DNA of 64,000 nucleotides from Flavobacterium petrolei (GCF_003314435.2 NZ_QNVY02000004.1:62001-126000), one strand, 5' to 3'; positions 48,249-57,757 are shown, counted from the first letter of the stretch. Numbers and translations: made by a program. The notes: a model not told the origin generated them from the sequence alone.

Positions 48249-48950
48249 ATGATTCAAATTAAAAATCTTTCAAAAGTATTTAGAACCGAAGAAGTGGAAA
48301 CAATGGCATTGAGTGAAGTTTCACTTACCATAAATCAAGGTGATTTTGTTTCAATTATGGGGCCTTCGGGAAGTGGAAAGTCCACTTTATTAAATATTGT
48401 TGGATTGCTGGATAGCGCTTCGAGCGGAAGTTATCATTTGCTCAATCAAGAAATGATTGGGCTGAAAGAAAAAGAAAAATCGAAAGCCAGAAAAGAAAAT
48501 ATTGGCTTTATTTTTCAGAATTTCAACCTCATAGATGAATTATCAGTTTATGATAATATTGAATTACCGTTGATTTACAATAAAGTTCCATCCTCTGACA
48601 GAAAGAAAAAAGTAGAAGCAATTGCCGATAAATTAGGAATTTCCCACCGATTAAAACATTATCCACAGCAACTTTCCGGAGGACAGCAACAGCGTGTAGC
48701 TGTGGCAAGAGCCTTGATTAACGACCCAAAAATCATTCTTGCTGATGAGCCTACAGGAAATTTGGACAGTAAAAACGGAAACGAAGTAATGGAACTTTTA
48801 ACTGATTTACATGCCAATGGTGCCACAATCCTGATGGTGACGCACTCTGATTATGATGCGTCTTTTTCTCAAAAAACGATTTTGATGAAAGATGGTGTTG
48901 TCATTTCAGCAAAGGTTAATCAAAGAAATGTAGATGTGTTAATTTCTTAA
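48249..48950 (+). CDS. MacB/LolD-type ABC transporter ATP-binding protein
   Basis: A 233-aa ATPase: MGPSGSGKSTLLNIVGLLD (Walker A), the Q loop FIFQNFNLIDELSVYDNIELPLIY, signature QQLSGGQQQRVAVARAL, ADEPTGNLDSKNG (Walker B and D loop) and VTHSDYDA (H loop). The EPTGNLDS form is specific to the MacB/LolD/FtsE class that works with FtsX-like mechanotransmission permeases. It serves the two permeases downstream. Confidence 0.94.
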   Translation: MIQIKNLSKVFRTEEVETMALSEVSLTINQGDFVSIMGPSGSGKSTLLNIVGLLDSASSGSYHLLNQEMIGLKEKEKSKARKENIGFIFQNFNLIDELSVYDNIELPLIYNKVPSSDRKKKVEAIADKLGISHRLKHYPQQLSGGQQQRVAVARALINDPKIILADEPTGNLDSKNGNEVMELLTDLHANGATILMVTHSDYDASFSQKTILMKDGVVISAKVNQRNVDVLIS

Positions 48951-48959
48951 AATAAAATC

Positions 48960-49760
48960 ATGATAAAAATAATTATAACAATAAGCGCCTTTTTAATTAG
49001 TACCCTTTTATTAGCTCAAGTGTCTGAAAAAAGAGAAGTTATCACCTTTTCAAAATTACAAGCTTCACAGGGAATTGAAGTTTTTTACACCATTTCAAAT
49101 ACCATAAGTGTGAACGTAGAAACGGATGATTTAGAATTAATTAAATACATAAAAACAGAAGTTGAAAATAATGTTTTGAAATTATACATAGATTCAAAAG
49201 GGTACAAAACTAAGAATACCAAATCAAAGGTTTTGAGTAAAAATAAAACGCTTTCAATTAATGGAATAAACTTTAATTCTTTAAAAATTTTGGTTTCAGG
49301 TCCAAATTTAGAAAGTATTAAAGCAAGTTCTGCAGCTGATATCAAGATTGAAAATTTGAACACAAGTACGTATTTAGACATCACAGTGAGTTCAACAGGA
49401 AGTATTTCGGGAGCCTTTGACTGTTTAAATGCAGTTGTTGATGCGTCATCTAGTGGTGAGTTTTTAGCAACAATTAATGCAACAACAATCCAAATTGAAT
49501 CAAGTAGTGCCTCTGATGTTGTCTTATCAGGGAAAGCAAAAAAAACAATCATTAATGCCAGTAGCGCAGCTGATTGTAACTTAAAAGAATTAGTAGTTGA
49601 AGACGCAAAAATTAAAGCCAGTAGCTCATCTGATGTTGTTGTAACTGTGATGAAGTCAATTAATTCAAAAGCATCATCCAGTGCTGATATCAGTTTTTAT
49701 GGTAATCCAACACAAATAGAAAAGGAAGAAAGTTCATCAGGTTCTATTTCTAAAAAATAA
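48960..49760 (+). CDS. Exported head-GIN-domain (DUF2807) protein inside the efflux operon
   Basis: A 266-aa protein with a signal peptide (IIITISAFLISTLLLAQ). After FSKLQASQGIEVFYTISNTISVNVETDDLELIKYIKTEVENNVLKLYI (first half of the GIN domain) come about seven rungs of a right-handed beta-helix with repeating KASSAADI/SSASDVVLSG/INASSAADCNL/IKASSSSDVVV/SKASSSADISFYG. DUF2807 proteins are thought to bind or stick at the cell surface; a role within an efflux operon is not described to my knowledge. It is 9 bp after the ATPase gene and 60 bp before the first permease, on the same strand. Confidence 0.85.
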   Translation: MIKIIITISAFLISTLLLAQVSEKREVITFSKLQASQGIEVFYTISNTISVNVETDDLELIKYIKTEVENNVLKLYIDSKGYKTKNTKSKVLSKNKTLSINGINFNSLKILVSGPNLESIKASSAADIKIENLNTSTYLDITVSSTGSISGAFDCLNAVVDASSSGEFLATINATTIQIESSSASDVVLSGKAKKTIINASSAADCNLKELVVEDAKIKASSSSDVVVTVMKSINSKASSSADISFYGNPTQIEKEESSSGSISKK

Positions 49761-49820
49761 TTCTCAAAATCAATAATCTAATTGTTAAGGCGAACAGATT
49801 AAATCAAAAAATGAACAGTC

Positions 49821-52247
49821 ATGCTAAAAAATTGGACACGAATATTTTTATACCATCTCAAAAAAGACAAGCTGTTTGCGGCTTTGAATGTTGTAGGATT
49901 AGCCATTGGAATCGCAGGATTAATTTTTACTATTCTGTATTGGAATGATGAGCAAAGTTATGATCAATGGAATCCTGAAAAAGACAAAGTATTTAAAGTT
50001 TTTGCTGATATAGGAAAAAATGTAATTTTCCCAACCAATCCTGCTCCCTTAGAAATCTATCTTAAAGAGGATCCAAACGTTGAAAACGTGGTCTATCACG
50101 ATTGGTATCAAATTGGTTTTTTTAAATATAAAGGAAGAAAAATCAATATAAATAAAACTTTTAATACTCAAAATGATTTTTTCGAACTGTTCCCTTTTGA
50201 AAGGATAGCAGGAAACTTAAGTACTGCTTTACAAAAAGAGAACAGTATGGCGATGAATCAAGAAATCGCTAAATTATTTTTTGGAGAAGAAAATCCAATT
50301 GGTAAACAAATAGGTTATGAGGATATTATTTTAACCGTAACTGCGATTTATAAAGTACCAGGAAATTCCTCTGTCAATCCAGACGTTGTGATTAACCAGA
50401 TGAAAGAGAGGGTTTTAGAAAACAAAGGTCATTGGGGGGATTTTAATTTTAATCTGCTGATAAAATTAAAAGATCCTAATAAAGCAGATGCAGTAACCAA
50501 AAAAATTAATGAGTTATATTATCAAAACAAAACACTAAAAGAGGCAAAATCAGAAGGAATGTTAGTTGAAGAATATATAAAAAGCAAAGGTTCCATAAAA
50601 TCGGTTTTAAACCCGTTAAGTAGCATCCGATTGCATGCTATTGCGCCTGGTATGCCGGAAGGAAAGGGAAATTATCAATCCTTATTAATTATGCTAGGTG
50701 TATCACTACTTATAATTATTCTATCCATCGTTAACTATATCAATTTAGCTACAGCCAATGCCATAAAAAGAGCGAAAGAAGTGGGCGTTCGTAAAATCAT
50801 AGGAGCCTCAAAAACCAATATAATTTTTCAGTTTGTTTTTGAAGCTGCAATAATCACCCTGTTTTCGATTTTTCTAGCATTGGTAATTGTAGAATTGAGT
50901 TTGCCTTTTTACAATGAATTTTTAGGCAAAGAATTAATCATTTATGGAAGTCAGTTTTACATCCAGCTTATTTTAATTTTCATTATTACTGTAAGTGTGG
51001 CAGGAATTTTACCTGCTGTTTACGTGGCTAATTTTAAAGCGTTAAAAGTATTGAAAGGTAATTTTGGAAGAAGCAAAAGCGGTATTTGGATGCGCAACGG
51101 AATGCTGATACTTCAATTTGCCATTGCTACTTTTTTTATTATAGGTTCTTATATTGTTTATAATCAGGTCACTTATTTAGCGAATAAGGATTTAGGATTC
51201 AAGGGCGATCAAGTAATCGCTATTCAGTGGCTGAAATCAAAGGACATTACAACCCAAAAAGAAGCAAATAAATTGATATTTAATAAATATCAAACAATGA
51301 AATCAGAAATCGGAAAAATTCAAGGTGTTCAACAAATTTCAACAGGAACTTTTCAGTTTGGCGGAGGAAATGATAGCAGTAGCGGTTTTTCCTATAATGG
51401 AGAATTCATTCAGGCTCAAAACTTAGCTATCGATTACAATATGCTTGACATGATGCGAATTAAAATCAAAGAAGGAAGAAATATTTCTGAAAAATTAGCG
51501 TCAGATACCATTAATTCAATGCTAATAAATGAAACGGCCTTAAGCATGATGAAAGAGAAAAATCCCATTGGGAAAACCGTGCTTTGGAACGATAAAAAGT
51601 TAAAAATAATAGGGGTTGTCAAAGATTTTAATTTATTTAATCCGCAATCAAAAGTTCCTCCTATGGTCTTCTTTCATCTGAAAACCAATGACTGGCTGTT
51701 AGGGAATTTAAACAATATTTATGTAAAAATTGATGCAAAGGACTCCGAACAAACTTTAGAAAATTTAGAGGAATTTTGGAAAGCTAATGTAGATCAAGAG
51801 TATCCGTTCCAATATGATTTTGTCGATAAACAATATGCAAGAACTTATGAATCGTATGTGAAGCAAAAGAATCTATTTTCATTGTTGAATGTAGTGGTAA
51901 TTCTAATCGCTCTTTTCGGGTTATTCGCCTTGGCTTCGTATTCAATTCAAAGACGCATGAAAGAAATTGCAATCAGAAAAACGCTTGGAGCAGAAACCAA
52001 TGTTTTATTAAAAGAATTATCCAAACAATACATTATTTATTGTGTTATAGGATTTTTGATTGCGGTCTTTCCAGCATATTATTTACTAAATAAATGGTTA
52101 GAGAACTTTGCCTATAGAATTGATATTTCTATCTTTCCATTTCTAATCGGATTTATGGTCTTATTATCATTAACCTTACTGGTAGTGCTTTCAAGAGCTT
52201 ATCAAGCCACAAGAGTAGATGTTTTGAAATATTTAAAATACGAATAG
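49821..52247 (+). CDS. MacB/FtsX-family ABC permease, first paralogue
   Basis: An 808-aa permease with two FtsX/MacB repeats: N-terminal LKNWTRIFLYHLKKDKLFAALNVVGLAIGIAGLIFTILYWNDEQSYDQWNPEKD, a periplasmic MacB_PCD domain, helices at about 285-310, 335-365 and 380-405 (YINLATANAIKRAKEVGVRKIIGASK), then a second MacB_PCD domain and C-terminal helices with SIQRRMKEIAIRKTLGAE. The R-x-K-E-(I/V)-(A/G)-(I/V)-R-K motif occurs in both halves and contacts the ATPase. The 800-residue two-repeat form is standard in Bacteroidota. It is 2 bp before the second paralogue. Confidence 0.92.
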   Translation: MLKNWTRIFLYHLKKDKLFAALNVVGLAIGIAGLIFTILYWNDEQSYDQWNPEKDKVFKVFADIGKNVIFPTNPAPLEIYLKEDPNVENVVYHDWYQIGFFKYKGRKININKTFNTQNDFFELFPFERIAGNLSTALQKENSMAMNQEIAKLFFGEENPIGKQIGYEDIILTVTAIYKVPGNSSVNPDVVINQMKERVLENKGHWGDFNFNLLIKLKDPNKADAVTKKINELYYQNKTLKEAKSEGMLVEEYIKSKGSIKSVLNPLSSIRLHAIAPGMPEGKGNYQSLLIMLGVSLLIIILSIVNYINLATANAIKRAKEVGVRKIIGASKTNIIFQFVFEAAIITLFSIFLALVIVELSLPFYNEFLGKELIIYGSQFYIQLILIFIITVSVAGILPAVYVANFKALKVLKGNFGRSKSGIWMRNGMLILQFAIATFFIIGSYIVYNQVTYLANKDLGFKGDQVIAIQWLKSKDITTQKEANKLIFNKYQTMKSEIGKIQGVQQISTGTFQFGGGNDSSSGFSYNGEFIQAQNLAIDYNMLDMMRIKIKEGRNISEKLASDTINSMLINETALSMMKEKNPIGKTVLWNDKKLKIIGVVKDFNLFNPQSKVPPMVFFHLKTNDWLLGNLNNIYVKIDAKDSEQTLENLEEFWKANVDQEYPFQYDFVDKQYARTYESYVKQKNLFSLLNVVVILIALFGLFALASYSIQRRMKEIAIRKTLGAETNVLLKELSKQYIIYCVIGFLIAVFPAYYLLNKWLENFAYRIDISIFPFLIGFMVLLSLTLLVVLSRAYQATRVDVLKYLKYE

Positions 52248-52249
52248 CC

Positions 52250-54667
52250 ATGCTAAAAAACTGGATAAATATATTTCTATATCATTTAAAGCAAAATAAA
52301 CTGTTTTCATTTCTAAACATTTTTGGATTGGCCATTGGAATTTCAGGATTAATTTTCGCATTACTGTATTGGAATGAAGAACAAAGTTATGATGCTTGGA
52401 ATCCCGAAAAAGACAATGTGTATCAGGTTTTAGTACAGTTAACAGGAATGCCAGTTTTTTCAGATTGTGCTTTATTCCTAAAACCTATTTTAGATAAAGA
52501 TACTAATGTAGAAAAGGTAGTTTATGCTGACAGCTGGTATCAAAAGGATAAAATTATCTACAAAGGGAAGAAAGAAATAGTTGATAAAATTATTAATGTT
52601 GAGCCTGATTTCTTTTCTCTTTTTCCATTTGAAATTATTAAGGGAGATGTGGTTTCGGTATTAAAAGATGATTCAAATGTTGCTATTTCAGATGTGATTG
52701 CTAAACGAGTTTTTGGTGACGAAAATCCGATTGGAAAACAAATAACATGTTTGGATCAAATGTTTATAGTGCGCGCTGTGTATCATATTCCAGGGAACTC
52801 TTCAATTGCTCCAGATGTTATAATGAATAAAATGACGCAGTTCAAAAGTGGAAATACGACAGGACCTTTTATATTCAAGTTACTTCTTAAAATTAAAGAT
52901 CCATCAAAAATTGAAAATACTCGAAAGAGTTTAGAGAAAACTTACAACCAAGATTTTGTTCGGAGAATTGCCCAGGAAGAAGGTTTTACTTTAGAAGAAA
53001 TGGCTAAGAAAATGGGTCGTTTTAATGTAGTTATAGAGCCACTTTCAAAAGCGAGATTACATTCTATTACAGATGGATATCCAGAAGGGAGAGGAAATTA
53101 TCAGTTTTTGTTGATTATGGTTGGGTTATCTGTTTTAATTCTCATTCTTTCGATTGTAAATTATATCAATTTGGCTACAGCGAATGCGGTTAAACGTGCT
53201 AAAGAAGTCGGTGTTCGTAAAGTTGTGGGGGCTTCAAAAAGTACTATTGTTATTCAATTTATTTTTGAAACTGCTCTAATAAGTTTGTTTTCGATTTTAT
53301 TAGCATTAGTCATTGTTGAGCTGACTTTGCCGTATTACAATGATTTTTTAAATAAGAGTTTACGAATAATTGGTAGTCAGTTTTATCTGCAATTAATTCT
53401 GATTTTCTGTATTACAGTTTTGGTAGCAGGAATACTTCCAGCCGTTTACGTTGCTAATTTCGAAACTTTAAAAGTTCTCAAAGGCAATTTTGGGAGAAGT
53501 AATAACGGAATCTGGTTGCGTAACGGAATGTTGATTTTCCAGTTTACAGTGGCTACTTTCTTTATTGTTGGTTCTTATATTGTGTATCAGCAAATCGATT
53601 ATCTAACCAATAAAGATTTAGGTTTTAAAGGAGATCAAGTGATTGAAATTAATTTGAATTTTCCGGATTCCGATTATGAAGTGGAAAACGTAGGGCAAAA
53701 TATCTACAACAAATACAGTACAATAAAACAAGAACTGGCTAAAATAAAAGGTGTAGAACAAGCTTCTACAGGATTGATTTCATTTGATGGTTCAGATGAT
53801 TCATTAGGAGGTGTATTGTACAATGATGAACTTTTTAAAGCACGAACAATTGCAGTTGATTTTGGTATATTCGAAATGATGAAAATAGAAGTAGTTAAAG
53901 GAAGGTCTCTTGATCAGAAACATGCTTCGGATACTATTACTTCTGTGGTGATTAATGAAACAGCACAAAAGTTGATGAACATGAAAGAGCCTATAGGAAA
54001 AGAACTAATTATCAAAGAACGAAAATTAAAAATCATAGGAGTTGTAAAAGATTTTAATTTATTAAGTCCTGAATTTGAGGTGTCAGGGATGTATTTCTAT
54101 CATCTTAAAACGGTAGATATTGCTCAAAATATCAATAAGGTTTTCGTAAAACTAAAATCGGATAATATTGAAAATACAATTACCGATATCGAAAAATTAT
54201 GGACAAAAATGGATACTGAGTATCCTTTTAAATATGATTTTGTCGATAAACAATATGCAAGAACGTATGAATCGTATGTCAAACAAAAGAATCTTTTTTC
54301 ATTGTTAAATATAGTGGTAATTGGTATTGCGCTTTTCGGGCTGTTCGCTTTGGCTTCCTATTCGATACAAAGACGCATGAAAGAAATTGCAATCAGAAAA
54401 ACGCTTGGAGCAGAAACCAATTTATTATTGAAAGAACTCTCTAAACAGTATGTTTTGTATTGTGTTATTGGGTTTTTAATTGCTTTGTTTCCCACCTATT
54501 ATTTATTGAATATGTGGCTTGAGAATTTTGCCTTTAGGATTGACATGACGGTATTTCCATTTGTGTTTGGGTTCATCATTTTGTTACTTCTAACGCTTGT
54601 GATAGTACTTTCAAAAGCCTTTCAAGCAACAAAAACAGATGTTTTAAAATATTTAAAATATGAATAA
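52250..54667 (+). CDS. MacB/FtsX-family ABC permease, second paralogue
   Basis: An 805-aa protein with the same layout as its upstream neighbour (LKNWINIFLYHLKQNKLFSFLNIFGLAIGISGL start, R-x-K-E-V-G-V-R-K and SIQRRMKEIAIRKTLGAE). The C-terminal parts are almost identical: within 54370-54422 about 53 bp equal 51950-52002 base for base, and the preceding DKQYARTYESYVKQKNLFSLLN segment is the same in protein, while the periplasmic domains differ. The pair probably forms a heterodimer, after duplication and partial gene conversion. Its stop overlaps the next gene's ATG by 8 bp. Confidence 0.92.
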   Translation: MLKNWINIFLYHLKQNKLFSFLNIFGLAIGISGLIFALLYWNEEQSYDAWNPEKDNVYQVLVQLTGMPVFSDCALFLKPILDKDTNVEKVVYADSWYQKDKIIYKGKKEIVDKIINVEPDFFSLFPFEIIKGDVVSVLKDDSNVAISDVIAKRVFGDENPIGKQITCLDQMFIVRAVYHIPGNSSIAPDVIMNKMTQFKSGNTTGPFIFKLLLKIKDPSKIENTRKSLEKTYNQDFVRRIAQEEGFTLEEMAKKMGRFNVVIEPLSKARLHSITDGYPEGRGNYQFLLIMVGLSVLILILSIVNYINLATANAVKRAKEVGVRKVVGASKSTIVIQFIFETALISLFSILLALVIVELTLPYYNDFLNKSLRIIGSQFYLQLILIFCITVLVAGILPAVYVANFETLKVLKGNFGRSNNGIWLRNGMLIFQFTVATFFIVGSYIVYQQIDYLTNKDLGFKGDQVIEINLNFPDSDYEVENVGQNIYNKYSTIKQELAKIKGVEQASTGLISFDGSDDSLGGVLYNDELFKARTIAVDFGIFEMMKIEVVKGRSLDQKHASDTITSVVINETAQKLMNMKEPIGKELIIKERKLKIIGVVKDFNLLSPEFEVSGMYFYHLKTVDIAQNINKVFVKLKSDNIENTITDIEKLWTKMDTEYPFKYDFVDKQYARTYESYVKQKNLFSLLNIVVIGIALFGLFALASYSIQRRMKEIAIRKTLGAETNLLLKELSKQYVLYCVIGFLIALFPTYYLLNMWLENFAFRIDMTVFPFVFGFIILLLLTLVIVLSKAFQATKTDVLKYLKYE

Positions 54668-55961
54668 GAATTCAATTTTTACGGTAGTCTTTTTTTTAAT
54701 TTTTGCTTTAGGAAGTGCTCAGGAAAATTCTTGGACGCTTACTAAATGCATGGAAACAGCTTTACAAAATAATATCGAAATAAAAATCAGACAACTTGAA
54801 ATAAAAAAAACAGAAAAGTCCCAAAACTCAGTTTTGAATCGAATGTTACCCACTATTAATTTATATGGTGAACAAGGCTATAATTTTGGATCCACCATTG
54901 ATCCTTCGACTAATGGAAGAGTAAGTTCCAATATTCAAAATGATAATTTCTACCTGAATGCAAGAACAAATATGATAGATTTCAGTGCTTTTGCTAATGC
55001 TCAAAAAGATAAAATCAATATTGAGCAAGCTAAGGCCGAAAAAGAAGTAGTAGAAAATGAATATAAATTGCAGATTTTGGAAAGCTATTATCAAGTACTT
55101 TACGCACAGGAATTATTGAAAATTCAAAAAGAACAACTCAAGCAAGCTTCATTCAATCTGGACAGGGTAACTAAAGAAGTTACCATTGGGAATAAACCCC
55201 AAAGTGATTTGTATGATATGCAATTAAGCTTTTCGGAGGAAGAAAACCGAAATCTGGAAACCGAACACTTGTATGCTATTAAAAAAATACAATTATTCCA
55301 GTTGATGAATATTGTGGATGTGGTGACAGATGAAATAGTATTAGAACCTTATTTAAATGAGGCTGATAAAGATTTTGATAATGAGCTGTATAATCCTAAA
55401 ATTAAACTTGCCGAGCTCAATTATCAAAACAGTTTGCAGTTGATCCGTTTAGAAAGAGCCGTCAATTATCCGATACTGTCAGCGTATTATGGATATTCTA
55501 CTTTTTATTATAAAAATATAAAACAAGCAAATGCCAACACAGATTCTTTTTTCAATCAATTAGAAGATAATAAAAGCCAACAAGTTGGTATGCAATTGAG
55601 CGTTCCAATTTTCAATGGTTTTAGGAATAATAAAAAAATCAGTGCATCAAAAATAGTAGGTGATAAGGCTAAACTAGTCGTAGAACAGGAAAAACAACTG
55701 TTAGACAAACAAGTTGTATTGGAAGAACAAAATAAAAGGAATTATTCGCAACTTCAGCATAAATTGATGGAGAAGCAAAAGTTTGCCAAAGCTTCCTTAG
55801 CTACTACGGAAGCTAAATTTATAAACGGTAAAGTGGAAGCTATTTTATATTCCTCAGTGAAAAATCAGTCACTTTCAGCTGATTTTGAAGTGTTGAAAAA
55901 TAATCTTCAATTACAATACATTGACTTGAAAATAAATTTGTTAAAAAAGAATCAGTTGTAA
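54660..55961 (+). CDS. TolC-family outer-membrane efflux protein
   Basis: A 433-aa protein: signal peptide (VVFFLIFALGSAQ), start SWTLTKCMETALQNNIEIKIRQLEIKKTEK typical of the TolC helical repeats, then long helices (NEYKLQILESYYQVLYAQELLKIQKEQLKQA) and the second repeat from about 225 (LNYQNSLQLIRLERAVNYPILSAYYGYSTFYYKN). It completes the tripartite system: ATPase/permeases, HlyD adaptor, outer-membrane channel. Its first 8 bp lie within the second permease gene, giving coupling. Confidence 0.9.
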   Translation: MNKNSIFTVVFFLIFALGSAQENSWTLTKCMETALQNNIEIKIRQLEIKKTEKSQNSVLNRMLPTINLYGEQGYNFGSTIDPSTNGRVSSNIQNDNFYLNARTNMIDFSAFANAQKDKINIEQAKAEKEVVENEYKLQILESYYQVLYAQELLKIQKEQLKQASFNLDRVTKEVTIGNKPQSDLYDMQLSFSEEENRNLETEHLYAIKKIQLFQLMNIVDVVTDEIVLEPYLNEADKDFDNELYNPKIKLAELNYQNSLQLIRLERAVNYPILSAYYGYSTFYYKNIKQANANTDSFFNQLEDNKSQQVGMQLSVPIFNGFRNNKKISASKIVGDKAKLVVEQEKQLLDKQVVLEEQNKRNYSQLQHKLMEKQKFAKASLATTEAKFINGKVEAILYSSVKNQSLSADFEVLKNNLQLQYIDLKINLLKKNQL

Positions 55962-55977
55962 AAATAAAGAATAATAT

Positions 55978-56127
55978 TTAAAAGAATTTATAATCTAAAA
56001 TAGTAACGATAACTTCTTCAAATCCTGCATGAAATGGTTCGTAAACAGTTCCGTATGGACCACCATAAATTAAGAAGCCTACAAAGTCTTTGACCTTGTG
56101 GTCTTCTTTTGGTTCGCTAAACTTGAA
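55978..56127 (-). pseudogene. C-terminal fragment of an unrecognised gene
   Basis: A minus-strand frame of 49 codons, bounded by TAA upstream (56130-56128) and TAA at 55980-55978, reads as protein (KFSEPKEDHKVKDFVGFLIY, then YGTVYEPFHAGFEEVIVTIL). It has no start codon, and beyond its 5' end the sequence becomes non-coding and T-rich. It is the remnant of a gene whose front is lost. The remaining 56128-56305 contains the repeated word TTTTGGTTCG (about 56108 and 56168) and nothing else that I can name. Confidence 0.45.
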
Positions 56128-56305
56128 TTAAAAATTATATTTTTTTTAAGTGCCAGTCTTTACTGGAAATTTTGGTTCGAGGTCCTTGAGGGTAAATGTT
56201 ATTAAACTTAATGGTTACAAGAAAATATATTGCATAATATATTTAATAACTTAATCGTGTATTAAATAGGAGACGTGTATTGTGTGACGTAATATTTGGG
56301 GTGTT

Positions 56306-56986
56306 TTACTTTAATCCTGGATCATTATAAGCCCTAATCATTCGAACTCCAATATATTTATCCTCTTCTAAATATTGTAAATTATCAGACGTTTCAAATA
56401 ATTGATCCGATGATCCATTACTACTTTTTATTTGTCGCTGTTTGTACTTATATGAATCTGTTTTCTTTATCAAAAATTCGCTTTTTCGCAATAATTTATT
56501 CTTTCTATTTGTCACTTCCTCATGCATAACAATTACTTCGTCATCATCATCATAATTGGATAAAAAAGCTTTACTGTTTGAACCCCACTCGTCAACTATA
56601 ATGGGATCATGTTTGTCAGACACTATTCGAACATAAACATGATAATCTTGAGGATTTTCATCCATTTTTTTTCGACACAGTTGGATTGTTATGTTATCGA
56701 TCATACTCATCAAGTTTGCGAAAACTAATGATGCAGCTTCATGGCAATTACCACCTTGGGCTATTTTTGATGCCGTGGCTCTCAACATCGTTTTTTCCAA
56801 TTCTGTTGAATCATTTTTGACAGCTTCGGCATAGATTTCTCTAGCGAAGTCAGACCGTCCTAAGCTTTGCGAGTTTGATCTTCTAATATCTTCTATAATG
56901 TTACCTAGTCCAAACTTTAGTACTTGTTTGGTATTTGCTATTGAGGCATCTGCAACTTTTAAAAGATTTTGAACGTATAAATCCAT
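56306..56986 (-). CDS. Possible papain-like Cys-His-Asp hydrolase (deamidase/protease), accessory
   Basis: A 226-aa protein, no signal peptide or membrane helix. GGNCHEAASLVFANL (Cys 81) at a helix start, YHVYVRI (His 116) and PIIVDEWGSN (Asp 132) form the C ... H ... D order and local context (xGNCxEhA ... DHxxV ... hVDPW) found in papain/transglutaminase-fold deamidases and effectors of secretion systems. The acidic-then-basic C-terminal half looks unstructured (DDDDE, then RKNKLLRKSEF). I cannot name the family. The neighbouring 108-aa gene may be its antidote; that is inference from position only. Confidence 0.5.
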   Translation of the reverse strand: MDLYVQNLLKVADASIANTKQVLKFGLGNIIEDIRRSNSQSLGRSDFAREIYAEAVKNDSTELEKTMLRATASKIAQGGNCHEAASLVFANLMSMIDNITIQLCRKKMDENPQDYHVYVRIVSDKHDPIIVDEWGSNSKAFLSNYDDDDEVIVMHEEVTNRKNKLLRKSEFLIKKTDSYKYKQRQIKSSNGSSDQLFETSDNLQYLEEDKYIGVRMIRAYNDPGLK

Positions 56987-57168
56987 TTTATTTTGTTATT
57001 ATGTTGATTATCGTTTTTGGCATTGTTTACAAACTCTTGCAACTAAACTAAGTTGCAGAAAAAAGAAATGAGTTATATCCGCGATGACAAATATTGTTGA
57101 AAACTGGAAAGCTCCCGTGCATTAAAACTGCAATTACTTTTAGTTAAGGTTATGCACAGTTATAACTT

Positions 57169-57495
57169 TTAAAGCTTAGTTATTAACTCGTCCCATACAG
57201 TTTCAGAAATTTCACTCCTTTTTAATTCTTTCAATAAACCTAAATATATACCTTTCGAAATAGAATGCTGAATTCCTAATTCGCCAATAGCTTGAATTGC
57301 AAAAATTTGATATCCTGATCCAACAGGCATTGCAAAAATTGATAAATTTTGTAGCAATTGTTTTATAGCAAAATAATTTTGATTGTGAAGCAGATCAAGT
57401 TTAGAAACTTTTTCTATTTCAAATATTTTTTTAACTACTTCCTCGGATATTTCGTTCCCATTTCTTCCATTTGCTTTTTCAACTAAGCTAACCAT
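57169..57495 (-). CDS. Hypothetical small protein upstream of the C-H-D hydrolase
   Basis: A 108-aa helical, soluble protein (EEVVKKIFEIEKVSKLDLLHNQNYFAIKQLLQNL and SKGIYLGLLKELKRSEISETVWDELI). No recognisable motif. Same strand and 182 bp upstream of the 226-aa gene; the gap between them (56987-57168) has no clear promoter. It could be an immunity or chaperone partner, but nothing shows this directly. Confidence 0.5.
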   Translation of the reverse strand: MVSLVEKANGRNGNEISEEVVKKIFEIEKVSKLDLLHNQNYFAIKQLLQNLSIFAMPVGSGYQIFAIQAIGELGIQHSISKGIYLGLLKELKRSEISETVWDELITKL

Positions 57496-57719
57496 CAGCC
57501 CAAGAAGTTTTACATCAATTTCTACTTTTGTACTTTAATTTATTCTCGCTTCAGCTTTGGAGTTTATTCTATAAGCGAATACTGCAACAGGTCTTCCAAA
57601 TAATATTTAAAGTAATGTGATTATTTCTGTTATCGGTATTAATATTTGTTTTTTTGTCTCCATTTGTTGATTTTACGCTAGGTTTCTTGTCGTGTTCTGA
57701 AATAGGATGACTGTTTTTT

Positions 57720-57752
57720 TTAGACTTTCAAATAGGTGGCTGCTTTTCTCAT
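57720..57752 (-). pseudogene. Decayed start of a hipA-like toxin gene
   Basis: Five bases after the antitoxin stop, an ATG opens MRKAATYLKV and then stops. HipA N-terminal subunits in Bacteroidota begin very much like this and directly follow the hipB/Y4mF-type gene. The rest down to 57541 has no long frame; a 23-codon piece ILFGRPVAVFAYRINSKAEARIN (57535-57606) may be another scrap. The ten residues alone would be weak; position makes the case. Confidence 0.45.
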
Positions 57753-57757
57753 TACTA

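Noticed and set aside
49085..49552. 155-codon minus-strand frame inside the head-GIN gene
   Set aside because: Antisense of Ser/Ala/Asp-rich repeats gives long open frames by composition; the plus-strand gene has a signal peptide and repeat structure.
56160..56200. GGTTCGAGGTCC as a second tRNA-derived att site
   Set aside because: The T-loop does not fit (TTCGAGG followed by TCC without a pairing stem) and there is no CCA.
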